Source of the DNA: Malurus cyaneus samueli
Taxonomy: Eukaryota > Chordata > Aves > Passeriformes > Maluridae
Direction of reading: 5' to 3'
Assembly: GCA_009741485.1 (NCBI GenBank)
Contig: CM019218.1
Coordinates: forward strand, 49,628,719 to 49,692,718
Length of the DNA: 64,000 nucleotides
Part shown: positions 40,926-54,110 of the stretch, one piece after another
Layout of the letters: every line of letters starts with the position of its first letter
Numbering within the stretch: the first letter of the stretch is position 1
The notes under the pieces: generated by a model
The model's database searches: none
What the model was told of the DNA's origin: nothing
The model's input: the letters and a program-made list of their open reading frames with translations, nothing else
Translations under genes and position numbers: made by a program

Positions 40926-43679
40926 AAGGAAAAGAGAGAAATGGGTTGTTTTTTGTGGGTTTTTTTGTTTGTTTTTGTTTTTTTTTCCAGATAACCAGGG
41001 CAGCAAAATGTCACAGATGGAAAATGAAACACCAGAGCAAGGTGGTAATGAAATGCTTTCCCTTTGGTGCCCCTGATGCTCAGGGAAAGATGGAAAAGCA
41101 AGGAGAAAAATGGGAAATTAGGACTTGTGCTGGCTCCTTTCTTCCCCCTGGGGTCGGGCAGGGGGAAGGTGAGGAGGAGGCTCTGGTGTCCTCATTTTAA
41201 CCAGCACCATTTGAGGGGAAAATTTCCCCCTGGGAGGTGCAGGGCACAGGACCGAGCCATCCCAAATTGACATTCAAATCGCAGGGCCAAGCGTGGCATC
41301 GCCTCATCGCCACAAAACCCCGCCCAAAGCGAGCCTAAAGATGGGGAAACTGAGGCACGAGAGGGCTGAGCTGCCAAAAATCCCCTCCCACGGGGTGAAG
41401 GAGGTGCAGGTTTGCTCCCTTTGCTCCTCTTCCTGCCCACAGTCGAGCTCTGCCTGTCCAGGTTTCCCCGGCTGAGTCTCCAAATCAGGTCCCTGCAGCA
41501 GCTGGAGCCTGGTGACATCCCAAAGTGTTTGCTGGTGTCTCCAGAGCAGCAGTTTCTGTCTGCTCTGCGCTCGCTGGGTCTTGTTGGCCACGGGTGACTC
41601 TGAAAAAATGACCAAGGAAATTAAAGTTACTGTCAGTAATCTTAAATTCACCTTGCAGGGGAATTTCTGCCCCTCCTGGAGAGAATTTAGCGGACCGTAA
41701 AGCAAAAAAAAAAAAAAAAAGAAGTAATCAAATAAGCCAAAATAGTTTGTACCAGGAATTAAATCCAACAGTGCCGCTGTCTGGGGGATGGAAATACAGC
41801 AGCCTCGTCCAGGAGAATTTGCACAGCTCACCACAGGAATTATTTCAGTCTCATCAGCACTGGGGACAGCCCAAAATCCATCCCCTATTCTCCTGGATCT
41901 GCCGGCTGCATCCAGCCCCAAAGTCGGCCCCAAACCTGCTAAGGAAAGCGGGGCCTCCCCATCCCATGTTCTGCAGGGGGCAGGGATGGAACACGGAGCA
42001 TTTCCCCCAAAAAAACGCTCCTGGAGATCTTGGCTGTGATATAACAGCTCCAGCCAGAAGGGGACAGTGGTGCCTGTGTTTTATTTAGGGCCGCAGCGGG
42101 AGGGATCGGAAGGCTCCCGTTCCCTCTTTGCTGTTAAAATCCCCCTTTCCCAGGCTCTGAGCGGGGTCCAGGCTGTTCCCAGCCACAAAACCCATCCAGC
42201 TGTGAATGCAGATGTGCTCCAGGGGACATCAGCTGCAGCAGGGCTCGGCTTTGGCTGCTGGGAGGGAGCAGGGAGAGATCGCAAGGAAGATTGAACCCGA
42301 GGATGTAGAGAATTCATCTTTTCAGGGACAATTTTCCCCTCAGATTAATTAGGATTTACTGGGCTCATCAGAAAGGTGAGGAAGGAGTTGCTTCAGCTGG
42401 TGCCATTGCTCTCCAGGGAAGAGATAAATAACGTGCGTGGGCATAAATATCAGTCTTCTGCACACGTGCAGAGAAAAAAGAGAATGGAAACACCTACGAA
42501 TCAATGTGAATTCTAAAATTACATTTCTATGCATTTTGATATGTCTATAAATATCATACAACTACACAGGAACAGGTAATCAAGCTGTTCCTGCATCTCA
42601 ACACATTTTCCTGACCCCAAACTGAGGTTATCTGACCCTAAAGAAGAGGAAGAGCTGGAAGAGGCTGCAGGGGTAATTTCTTGTTTGGAATTTAAAAAAT
42701 GAGGATTAAAGTGAAAGCAGAGCTGGAAAACTGCCAGACCCCACCCATGCACCGGGGTCCTGCTGCTGCTCTGGGGAGGAAGGCAAGGGTGGAAACACAG
42801 GGTGAGACCCTTCTGCTGCCAAAAATCACCAAATTTAGGGATCTAGGATCAAAATGTCCCAGAGATGTGGTGCCAGCTCTCAGATGCTGCAAAAAGACAC
42901 TGATTCACAGCTCTTTCACGTGCTGAACCTCAAATCTGTATTTGTTCCTCTAAAAATCATTCACCTCGGGACGGAAAGCCAGGATTGTCTCAGAACAGGG
43001 GTTTTCTCATCCCACTCCTCTGGAGCGGGGGGAAAGGAGGCTTTTGTTGATGGACATCAATGTTTGGGTGCTGCAGGAACTGGGAAAGCCCCATTTTCCC
43101 CCCAAATTTCTCACGAGCTCCAAACCCTCCCTTTTCTGCCGGTGCCGAGCTCCGACGGGCTCTCCGAACTTCCCTCCCGCGACTGAGGCCGGGTGCCAAG
43201 AGCCAAGATCCGCTTCAGGACGGGTCTGGGCGCAGATGAAGCTTTCCAGCGCTGTCCCTAAACTCTGTTTTCTTTCCCCAAGCGACGCAAAAAAGCCGGG
43301 AGAGCTCGGCGGATCCTCGTGACGAGCTGTCACATCGCGCTCCGTCAGCGCCGACCTCGGCGCGCTCGGCCGAGCGCGAATGATGGGAGAAACCCTGACA
43401 GACGGAGCCCCCTCTTCCTCCTCCGGCCCTTCCTCCCTTTTTGTGATGTTTAAAACCCGGTGCAAACCCGCCTCGGTGCAGGGTGTAAAGGGGGGGACGA
43501 GGGTTCTCTGCAAAATTTACCTTCTTTGGGGGAAAAATGGGAAAAAATCGCTCGTTCAGCCCCCTTTGGATTGATCTTTGGGGCTGGAGAGGTGATGCTT
43601 AAACATGGATAAATCATCAGGAGCTCTTGGGCCCCGATATATCCATCAACCCTTTCCACCCCACAGCCTTCATGGGGCA

Positions 43680-44460
43680 AAATACCCTAAAATAAGGTCT
43701 TTTACTTTATTTACTTGTTTAAACAAAATACCTTAAATACCTTAAATACCTAAATAAATAGTATACTTATTTAATAAGTAAAATACCTTAAATAGGTATT
43801 TTACCTTATTTAATTAGGTAAAATACCTCAAAATAGGTATTTTGCCTTATTTACTTAAGTGAAATACCTTAAAATAGATATTTTATCATTTACTTATTTA
43901 AGGTCTTTTGTCTTACTTGCTTATTTAAGTAAAACACCTTAAAGTAAGTAGGTTTATATTTATTTAATTATTTAAAATATGGTATTATTTATTATTATTT
44001 ATTTACTAATATAAGTAAAATACATTAAAATAGGCATTTTTACCTTATTTTATTTTAAGTAAAATGCCTTAAAAGCAAGTATGGTTTATTATTTTTTAAT
44101 TAATTATTTAATTATTTTATAGGTATGGATTCTTATTTATTTAATTATTTACTATTTAAGTAAAATACTTAAAATCAGTATGTTTATTATTATTTTAATT
44201 ATTTAGTAGTATGGATTCTATTTATTTAATATTTTACTAGTTAAAAAAAGTATGGTTTATTTTATTTAATAGTATGTTGTATATTATTCATTATTATTAT
44301 TTAATCATTTACTAATATAAGTAAAATATATCAAAACAGGCATTTTAGCTAATTTACTTATATTAAAAAAATACCTTAAAATAAGGTATTTTACCTTATT
44401 TACTTATTTAAGTAAAATACCTTAAAATAACGTATTTTTAGGTAAAACACCTTCAAATAA
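43680..44460. repeat. AT-rich minisatellite with self-complementary units (copy A)
   Basis: Units of the type AAGTAAAATACCTTAAAATA alternate with AGGTATTTTACCTTATTTAC, which is nearly its reverse complement. An example hairpin is ATACCTTA (44,371-44,378), three A, then TAAGGTAT (44,382-44,389). The middle is more decayed. The B counterpart is 52,085-52,915. Confidence 0.85.
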
Positions 44461-45219
44461 TTTGAAAAGTGAAAAAATTGAGCATTTTTTCCTAACTGCA
44501 GGTGCATTTTTCTCCTGGGTGCCCCCAAATCTCCCCTCCAGCCCCCAACTCTGCAGGCAGCGCCGCCCCCGGCTCCCTGAAACGAGACAGAGAAATCCGC
44601 TGGTGTCAAACAAACCAACGCACAGAAATCCACCTCTCCTCATCCCTCCCATCACCAATCCTTCTTTTTCCTGCCGGGATCCCGCAGGGGAGGACGATGA
44701 GACAGGAGCTGCCAGGGAGCTGTCACAACATCGCCGGCACCGCTGCCGGAGATGCGCGGATCCGCTCCCTCCGACAGCCGCATCCCGGGAATTTTTCCTG
44801 TCTAACCAACCCAAACTCAACCCCTTCTCCTTTTAAACTCAGCCTGGCCTCACTCAGCCGCTCCACCCCAAGACTGGCCCATTCCCAGCAAGACCAGCAG
44901 CCCCAGGGATGCTCCCAAACTGGTTTCCCTTTGCAGAAGGTCCTTTCCCAACCTCAGGCAGGTGGAGCTGCTCACCAGATTATCGACCTCATTCCTCAGG
45001 TGCCCACCTAAGCCAGAGCTGGGGAAGGCTCCGGATTCCCTGATAACACAAATGAGGAGGATTTGCTGGTGATCAGGGTGAAAATCTGAGTGAAAATCAA
45101 GGAATTGGGTGGGGAATAGGGAGTAAAAGGGAATGAGGCTGGGCTCCCAGTTTGACCCGAGACTCAGGGCTGGTCGTGGCATCCTCCCTTCCCATTCCCC
45201 ACTGCTTCACCAGGGGGAT

Positions 45220-45360
45220 GAAAAGCAATGATGGAGATGCTGGACCATCCATGGAGATGCTGGACCATTCATGGAGATGCTGGATCACCCACACAGATTC
45301 TGGCCCTTCCATGGAGATTCTGGCCCATCCATGGAGATTCTGGCCCATCACTGAGGGTTG
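45220..45360. repeat. 20-bp tandem repeat (TGGAGATGCTGGACCATCCA)
   Basis: Six or seven imperfect 20-base units, the later ones changing to TGGAGATTCTGGCCCATCCA. Also present at 53,675-53,810 in B and 63,500-63,610 in C; C has one unit fewer. Confidence 0.85.
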
Positions 45361-46684
45361 GCCCATCATCCCTGCCCCACAAACCCCAAGCAGTAACAAA
45401 TTCCTGCAGAACCAGGCCAGGCTCTGCAGCACAGGCCCCAAGGCACACATTCCTACAGATGTGACATGGAAAAGGTCTGGAGATAACACCCCATCCCATC
45501 CCATCCCATCCCATGAGCTGTGTCTGGTTTGGACACAGAGACAGCCCTGGGCTTGTGTTCCCCCCATCCTCGCTGGAATGAAAAGGTCAAAATAACTTTT
45601 TTCTTCTTTTTTGAGCCAGCGATGACTAATTCTCCTCTGGGAACGAGGAAATAATTACAGGTCTTTCCCAAGGAAGGGATAGCCAGCAAGGCTGGGCAAT
45701 CCCTCAGTGTAACCTTTGGAGTTTCCTCCTCCAGTGAGCTCCTGACACCTCATTTCCCCATCTGCCAAGCAGGAACGATCCCTCTCTCCCACCCACTGCA
45801 CGACGCAGCCCTCACTGGGAATCTCTGTGGGATTAATACGCAGAATCATTCCACTTTTTTTATTATTATTATGGCTGAAAACCCCAGGGAAGCCCCAGAG
45901 GTGGTATGTGCCCACTGGTGCACAAACAGAAAAATTCAGCTTTTCCCATCTGCAAAAATCCAGGAAGTTCTTCCTTTTCAGGCTGATGGTGCTCACCAGG
46001 CATGGAAATGGGGCTGCTCTGTAAGAATCCCCAGATTTTGGGGGGGATCATGCAGGAGGCATCCAAATGCTCCATCCTCCGGCCTTTAATTTCCTCGTGG
46101 GGGGTCCTCAAGAAACGCCCTATCAGCAAAAGCTAAAAAAATCCTGTGTCCCATCCCAAACAAATCCAAATCCCCAGAGCTGGGCTGGTGCATCTTTGGA
46201 CACGGGAAACTGAGGCACGGAGTGCTCACCCCTAGAGCAGTGGGGAGTGAAGGGATGCAATCCCCACAGACACACCCGGGGTATCCGGGCTGGCTCCCAG
46301 GGCAGGGATGAGAGGAATTTTTAGGATGAAGAGCAGGGAAGCGCCTCGGGAGCTTGGCACGGGCTCCGAGCCGCATCACGAGCTCCCTGCAGGCTGCCCA
46401 CTCCTCCTCGTCTGCTCCGGGAAGGATCCGCAGCCTCCGCGGGACGCAGGAGCTCCAAAACCCCGCTTTAATTCGCTCTTTCGGGGCTGGGGAAGGAGGC
46501 AGAGCCGCGAATCGAAAACCTTCGCTCCTCCCCTCCCCGTGCCGGTGAAGAGCGCGCAACAGCCTGGGAAGGGGACAGGCGGATCCTCCCGCAGCGGGAC
46601 CGAGGGTCGGGGGTGTCCTGTGTGTCCCCGAGGAATTCTGGGATGCTCCCGGGTTCCTCCAGCCTGGTGAGAGCGGTCCGGCCC

Positions 46685-46740
46685 CAGGCTCAGGCTCAGG
46701 CTCAGCTCAGGCTCAGCTCAGGCTCAGGCTCAGGCTCAGT
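46685..46740. repeat. CAGGCT hexanucleotide microsatellite (copy A)
   Basis: CAGGCT units with occasional four-base CAGCT slips. The B counterpart (55,691-55,747) has a different arrangement of the short units. Confidence 0.9.
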
Positions 46741-46994
46741 TATTGCCACCGTGGCTGCAGAGATGGGGACTCCTGGCCCTCAGCTGATGTGCCCCACAGC
46801 CACCTTGTCCCCGCCCCCCCAACCTCCACATCTCCCCAGGGCTCTGCTTCGAATCCCCTCTAGGACGTGCTCAGCTGCTGGAACTCCGGGTATTTCCTCC
46901 TGTGGATTCCGTTTGCGTTCGGATGCGAACGAGATGCCACGAGCTGGAGAGCAAGCCCGATGCCAGGGAGAGGAGACGCAGCATTGGGGGTTTT

Positions 46995-47371
46995 CTCTTC
47001 CAATGTGTTTCACCCCCACTCCTCCCCTCCAAAAACTCCGTTTTATGTCACCTGCTCCTCTTCAGATCCCAAACGGTGTCAAAACCCATCTGCAGGCTGG
47101 TGGGAGTCAGCCCTGCCGGGGAGAGGCTGCCAGGCACGGAAAGGCACAGAAAGGAGGATTTTCCAGCCCCGTTTTGCAGCCCGGGTTTGGAAGGCTGATT
47201 TCTGCCTCAAGGGTGTGATTGAAGCCCTTGAGGCCGCAGAAAAGCGTCTTGCAGGGGGTTTCTTGGGGAAATCCTCGGGGGAAACCGCTCAGGGGTGAGC
47301 AGGAGCACGGAGGGACTCGCAGCGTGTCCCCAGGGCAGCGCTACCCGCGGAAATCGCTGCCTTTCGAGCAC
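46995..47371. other. spacer between copies A and B
   Basis: 377 bases with no match to copy B's downstream flank. It could be the true continuation of copy A's locus. No gene recognised. Confidence 0.6.
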
Positions 47372-49063
47372 GCAGGTAGGAGAGGGGAAAGCTGAGATTA
47401 ATTTGCTCGAGGAGGTTTGGGGATCTCCCCGTTCCCTGCGCGCCTCCGCCGCCGCTCCCAGCGCTGAGCGGCCCAGGGAGGGCCGGATCTGCCTCGTCAG
47501 AGCATCCCAGCGGGATAACGCGGCAGCTGCTGGGCTGCGGCCGGGCTGGGACTGCCACCCGCTCCTTATTTCAGCTGGACAGCAATTCCCCTCTGTCCTT
47601 GCCCGAGCCCCGCTTCCCTTCTGGGCTGGCGGGCAGCGCTCTGGTACCGCGCCTGACGCTGAGCCAGCGCTGTCCTTCCCGGCAGATGCTCCCTCCTGAA
47701 CTCGAAATCCCGGCGTGAGCCCACGGGCGGCGCGTCAGAGGAAGCCGAAAGCTGTGGGATTGTGTGTTTTGCGAAACAACTTGGATCCCACCGCCTGGCG
47801 GGGTCCGCGGCCCCGGCAGCCGCGGGAGCCAGAGAGTGCGGGAAGTTCACACTGCTGAACTCCCCGCTATTGCTCGATCGGGGATTTCGGAGAGATCTGA
47901 GGTAACACCCCATCCCCAGAAGCACGGATGTGAGGAAAATTTACCACAAACACCAGAGGTTTATGTCCAATAACGCAGACAAGGAATCCTGTGACTTTAT
48001 TCGAATAAAGGGAGGGCCATGGAGACATTTCCATGGAAGTTTCTCAAATATTAGAGGACTCAGCTCCTTTCTGCCTATCCCAAATCTGCGGTGCCGCAAT
48101 TGGTCCCTCTCTTTCCCCAGGCCGGCTTGGACGGGTACTTAAGAGGTAGGAACTCCCAAACGCTATAACGAAGCCCATCTAATGTGCGTCCCCCCTTTTT
48201 ATTTGTGTTTGTGCTTTTGTCTTTTTCTCTCAGTCCAGGATTAGTCACGCACTTGGGTAACAGTCTGTAGTCAATGGGTCAGGTATATTCCTGTGGAATT
48301 TATGGTCTCCGCTCGTTCAGGATCTGGCCTTATCTCCCAGCGACCCCACAGTTTGTTCGCTAAAGACATTTCCCTCCATTCCTTTCACCGAGGAGGTGGA
48401 AAGAACATTATTAGGCGAGCCAGCATAAGCATCTCAGCCTCCTGGATGGCTCTTTAACCGCATGGGACGATGCTGCCCAGTGCCTTGGGGCCCCTTTTCC
48501 CAAGCTCTCCCCCCTCTCTAATCTTCCCTGAACACTTTCTCTGCCGCTCTGATTTACGGGCCGGGCTATGCTATCCCTCTCGCCTGGGTGGGGATGAGCA
48601 ATGCGATCCCCACCCCTCATCAGCTTACTGCAACACACTCGTCCCTAATCACGGGCACCCCCGAGCTGACCACCGCTGCATCCCACCCTTGGGACACAGT
48701 GGCCCGCCTCGCGCTGCCCCAGCTCCGGGCGGGCTCCTTTCCATGTCTGTCACCTTCTCGGTGGGTTTGGATGACCCCACCCGCGTCACAGCAGCTCCCG
48801 GTCACCAAAATCGGGCCTATTCTGTATCAGTAATAGGAAACCACCAGCACCGTCTGACCAGTAGCTGGTTCTGCTCCCCGAGACGGCTGCTCCCTCCCCG
48901 GGGAGAAGCAGCATCTCAGCCCAGCACCCACCACAGCATCCACTCCAGCCCCTCATTTTATCCCACGACAGTCTCCTCCATGAGGGGGTGTTGTTTCCCG
49001 GATTTTTTAACTGGAAAAAAAGCTGCTCGTTCAGGCTCATAATTCGTTTTCTGGTGCAATTTC

Positions 49064-49246
49064 ACGGAATCCCAGGATGCAGTTTGGGTTAAAAAAGGGC
49101 GTTTAAAGGCCCCTCCTGTCCCACCCCTGGCATTGCAAGGCACCGGTCCACTCCACTGTCCCAAGGTGTCTCTAAGCCGTCCAGGCCTGGCCTTGGGACT
49201 ATTTCTCAGGGATGCAGGGGCAGCCAACGCTTCTCTGGGCGGCTGA
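49064..49246 (-). mobile_element. CR1 3' fragment (copy B)
   Basis: Same antisense CR1 as at 40,757-40,925, with extra small insertions such as an added CACTC before CACTGTCCCAAG. Confidence 0.88.
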
Positions 49247-52084
49247 AGGAAGAAGAGAGAAAGGGTGTGTCTTTTGTGGGTTTTTTTTTTATTTGTTTTT
49301 GTTTTTTTTCCAGATAACCAGGAGTCAGCAAAATGTCACAATGGAAAATGAAACACCAGAGCAAGGTGGTAATGAAATCTTTCCCTTTGGTGCCCCATGA
49401 TACTCAGGGAAAGATGGAAAAGCAGGAGAAAAATAGGGAAATTAGGACTGTGCTGGCTCCTTTTCTTCCCCCTGGGGTTGGCGGGCAGGAGGAAGGTGAG
49501 GAGGGAGGCTTCTGGTGTCCTCATTTTAACCAGCACCATTTGAGGGGAAAATTTCCCGCCTGGAGGTGCAGGGCACAGGACCGAGCCATCCCAAATTGAC
49601 ATTCAAATCGCAGGGCCAAGCGTGGCAATCGCCTCATCGCCACAAAAACCCGCCAAAGACCGAGCTAAGATGGGGAAACTGAGCACGAGAGGGCGAGCTG
49701 CCAAAACATCCCCTCCCATGGGGTGAAAGGAGGTGCAGGTTTGCTCCCTTGCTCCTCTTCCTGCCCAACAGCGAAGCTCTGCCTGCCAGGTTTCCCCGGC
49801 TGAGTCTCCAAATCAGGTCCCTGCAGAGCTGGAGCCTGTGACATCCCAAAGGTTTGCTGGTGTCTCCAGAGCAGCAGTTTCTGTCTGCTCTGCGCTCGCT
49901 GGGTCTTGTTGGCCACGGGTGACTCTGAAAAAATGACGCAAGGAAATTAAAGTTTACTGTCAGGAGTACTCTTAAATTCACCTTGCAGTGGGAATTGCTC
50001 CTCCTGGAGAGAATTAGCGACTTAAGCAAAAAAAAAAAATATATAAGTATCATATAATAGAATCAATATTAGTTTGTACCTAGGAATTAAATCCAACAGT
50101 GCCGCTGTCTGGGGGATGGAAATACAGCAGCCTCGTCAGGAGAATTCACAGCTCACCACAGGAATTATTTCAGTCTCATCAGCACTGGGGACAGCCCAAA
50201 ATCCATCCCCTATTCTCCTGGATCTGCCGGCTGCATCCAGCCCCAAAGTCGGCCCGCACCGCTAAGGAAAGCGGGCCTCCCGCATCCCATGTTCTGCTCA
50301 GGTGCCGGGCAGGGTATGGAACACGTAGCATTTCCCCCATAAAAAAAACGTGCGACTGGAGAGTCGTTGGCTGTGAGTATAACAGCTCCAGCCAGAAGGG
50401 TGACAGTGTGGTGCCTGTGTTTTTATTTTATTTTTGAGCCGGCCGACGCGGAGAGGATCGGAAGGCTTCCCGTTCTCCCTCTTTGCTGTTTAAAATCCCC
50501 CTTTCCCCATGCTCTGAGCGGGGTCCAGGTCTGTCCCACAAAACCCATCCAGCGTGAATGCAGATGTGCTCCAGTGGACATACAGTGCAGAGGGCTCGCT
50601 TGGTGCTGGAGGGGACAGGGAGAGATCGCATAGGAAGATTAACGATCGGGGGATGGTAGAGAATTCATGCTATTTCAGGGACACAATGTCTTTCCCCTCA
50701 GATTTAATTAGTGAATTTACTGGGGTTCTCCATCAGAAAGCGTGGGAAGGAGTTGCTTCAGCTGGTGCCATTGCTCCTCCAGGGACAGAGATAAATAACT
50801 TGGTGGTGTCCCATAAAATCAGTCTTCTGCACACGTGCAGAGAAAAAGAGAAATGGAAACACCTACGAATCAATGTGAATTCTAAAATTACATTTCTATG
50901 CATTTTGATATGTCTATAAATATCATACAACTACACAGGAACAGGTAATCAAGCTGTTCCTGCATCTCAACACAACTTTTCCTGACCCCAACTGAGGTTA
51001 TCTGACCCTAAGAAGAGGAAGAAGCTGGAAGAGGCTGCAGGGGTAATTCTTGTTTGGAATTTAAAAATGAGGATAAAGTGAAAGCAGAGCTGGAAAACTG
51101 CCAGACCCCACCATGCCACCGGGGTCCTGCTGCTGCTGCTGGGGAGGAAGGCAAGGCGTGGAACACAGGGTGAGACCCTTCTGCTGCCCAAAAATCACCA
51201 AATTTAGGGATCTAGGATCAAAATGTCCCAGGGATGTTGGTGCCAGCTCTCAGATGCTGCAAAAAGACACTGATTCACCAGCTCTTTCACGTGCTGAACC
51301 TCAAATCTGTATTTGTTCCTCTAAAAATCATTCACCTCGGACGGAAAGCCAGGATTGTCTCAGAACAGGGGTTTTCTCATCCCCACTCCTCTGGAGTGAG
51401 GGGGAAAGGAGGCTTTTGTTGATGGACATCCAAATGTTTGGGTGCTGCAGATGAACTGGTGAATAAGCTCCCATTTCTTCTCCCCCCTAAATTTCTCACG
51501 AGCTACCAACCCTCCACTTTCCTGCGGTGCCGAGCTCCCGACGGGCTTGCCGCATACTTCTCCTCTGCTCATACGAGTGCTTTTGGTGTGCTCCAAGAGC
51601 AAAGATCCGCTTTCAGGACGGTGCCCTGGGCGCATGATGATAGCTTTCCAGCGCTGTCCCTAAACTCTGTTTTCTTTCCCCAAGCGACGCAAAAAAAAGC
51701 CGGGAGAGCTCGGCGGATCCTCCGTGACGAGCTGTCACATCGCGCTCCGTCAGCGCCGACCTCGGCGCGCTCGGCCGAGCGGAATGATGGGAGAAACCCT
51801 GCAGACGGAGCCCCCTCATTCCTCCTCCGGCCCTTCCTCCCTTTTTTTGGTGATGTTTAAAACCCGGTGCTAACCCGCGTCAGGTGCAGAGGGTGTAAAG
51901 GGGGGACCGAGGGTTACTTCTGCAAATTTACCTTCTTTGGGGGAAAAATGGGGAAAAATCGCATCGTCAGCCCTTTGGATTATCGTTTGGGGCTGGAGAG
52001 GTGATGCTTATAAACATGGATAAATCATCAGGAGCTCTTGGGCCCCGATATATCCATCACCCTTCCACCCCACAGCCTTCATGG

Positions 52085-52915
52085 GGCAAAATACCCTGAA
52101 ATAAGGTCTTTTACTCTTTATTTAACTTGATTTAAACAAAAATACCTTAAATACCTAAATACCTTAAAACTAAAATAACGGTAGGTTTTATTTATTTATT
52201 AAGTAAAATACCTTAATAGTATTTTACCTATTTAATTAGGTAAAATAACCTAAAAATAGGTTTTGCCTTATTTACTAGTGTAATCCTTAAAATAATTTTA
52301 TCTTATTTACTTATTTAAGGTCTTTGTTTACTTGCCTTATTTAAGTAAAACACCTTAAAGTAAGTATGATTATTATTATTTATTTTATTATAATAAGTAA
52401 TGGGTTATTATTATTATTATTATCTATTTACTAATAAAGTAAATAATCATTAAACTAGGCATTTTTTACCTTATTTAATTAGTTTAAGTAAATGCCTTAA
52501 GCAGTATGGTTTATTATTTATTTAATTTTAATTATTTTATAGGTCAAGGGATTCCTTCTCTTTATCTAATTATTGTACTAATTATAAGTAAAATGACTCT
52601 AAATCAGTATTGGTTTATTTTTATTTAATTATTCAGTAGTTATGATTCTTTTATTTATTTAATTATTTACTAGTAAAAATATAAGGTGGTTTATGGTATT
52701 TATTTAAGTATATTTAGTAGGTAATTATTCATTATATTATTTGACATCATTACTAATATAAGTAAAAATATCAAAAGAGCATTTTACTAATTTTACTTAT
52801 ATAAAAATACCTTAAATAACCGGTATTTTACCTTATTTACTTTTACAGTGTAAAATACCTTCTTTAATAATATACGTCTTATTTTATGGTAACACCTTAG
52901 AAATAATTTGAAAAG
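52085..52915. repeat. AT-rich minisatellite (copy B)
   Basis: Counterpart of 43,680-44,460 with many small indels; the palindromic units are still visible (AAAATACCTTAAATAACCGG, GGTATTTTACCTTATTTAC). Confidence 0.85.
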
Positions 52916-53940
52916 TTGAAATTTGAGCAATTTTTTCCTAACTGCAGGGTCGCATTTTTCTCCTGGGTGCCCCCAAATCTCCCCTCCAGCCCCAAGCTCG
53001 CAGGCAGCGCCGCCCCCGGCTCCCTGAAATGAGACAGAGAAATCCGCTGGTGTCAACAAACAGCACAGAAATCCACCTCTCCTCATCCCTGCCCATCACT
53101 CAATTCCTTCTTTTTCCTGCCGGATCCCGCAGGGGAGGGAACGATGAGACAGCGAGCTGCAGGGAGCTGTCAAACATCGCCGGCACCGCTGCCGGAGACG
53201 CGCGGATCCGCTCCCTCCGACAGCCGCATCCCGAGGAATTTTTTCCTGTCTAACCAACCCAAACTCAACCCACTTCTCCCTTAAACTCAGCCTGGCCTCA
53301 CTCAGCCGCTCCACCCAAGACTGGCCCATTCCCGTAAGATCAGCAGCCCCAGGGATGCTCCAAACTGGTTTCCCTTTGCAGAAGGTCCTTTCCCAACCTC
53401 AGGCAGGTGGAGCTGCTCAACCAGATTATCTGACCTCATTCCTTCAGGTGCCCACCTAACCCATGAGCTGGGGAAGGCTCCGGATTCCCTGATAACACAA
53501 AGAGGAGGATTTGCCTGGTGATCACGGGTGAAAATCTGAAGTGAAAATCAAGGAATTGGGTGGGAATAGGGAGTAAAGGGAAGAGGCTGGCTCCCAGTTT
53601 GACCCGAGACTCAGGGCTGGTCCGTGGCATCCTCCCTTCCCATTCCCCACTGCTTCACCAGGGGGATGAAAAAGCAATGATGGAGATGCTGGACCATCCA
53701 TGGAGATGCTGGACCATTCATGGAGATGCTGGATCACCCACACAGATTCTGGCCCTTCCATGGAGAATTCTGGCCCATCCATGGAGATTCTGGCCCATCA
53801 CTGAGGGTTGGCCCATCATCCCTGCCCCACAAACCCCAAGCAGTAACAAATTCCTGCAGAACCAGGCCAGGCTCTGCAGCACAGGCCCAAGGCACACATT
53901 CCTACAGATGTGACATGGAAAATAGGTCTGGAGATAACAC

Positions 53941-54110
53941 CCCATCCACCACATCCCATCCTCCATCCCATCCCATCCATCCCATCCCATCCATCCATCC
54001 CAGTCCCANNNNNNNNNNNNNNNNNNNNNNNNNGTCCATCCATCCATCCCATCCCCATCCCATCCCATCCCATCCCATCCCATCCCATCCCATCCCATCC
54101 CATCCTCCTC
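53941..54110. repeat. CCCAT microsatellite containing a 25-N gap
   Basis: CCATCCCATC units flank a run of N at 54,009-54,033. A fixed 25-base gap is a typical scaffolding placeholder. After the array comes TCCTCCATGGGCAGCC, shared with copy C but missing from copy A. Confidence 0.95.

Larger units (their letters stand above)
39091..46994. repeat. tandem duplication, copy A (~7.9 kb)
   Basis: Matches copy B (47,372-56,004) along its length in direct orientation, starting at GCAGG/AGGAGAGGGGAAAGCTG and ending at GACGCAGCATTGGGGGTTTT. Compared with B it lacks about 540 bases at 45,489-45,513, where the CCCAT repeat joins directly to GAGCTGTGTCTGG. No protein-coding gene was recognised inside. 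Copy A looks clean (few interrupted homopolymers), so it is probably the better version of the sequence. Confidence 0.93.
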
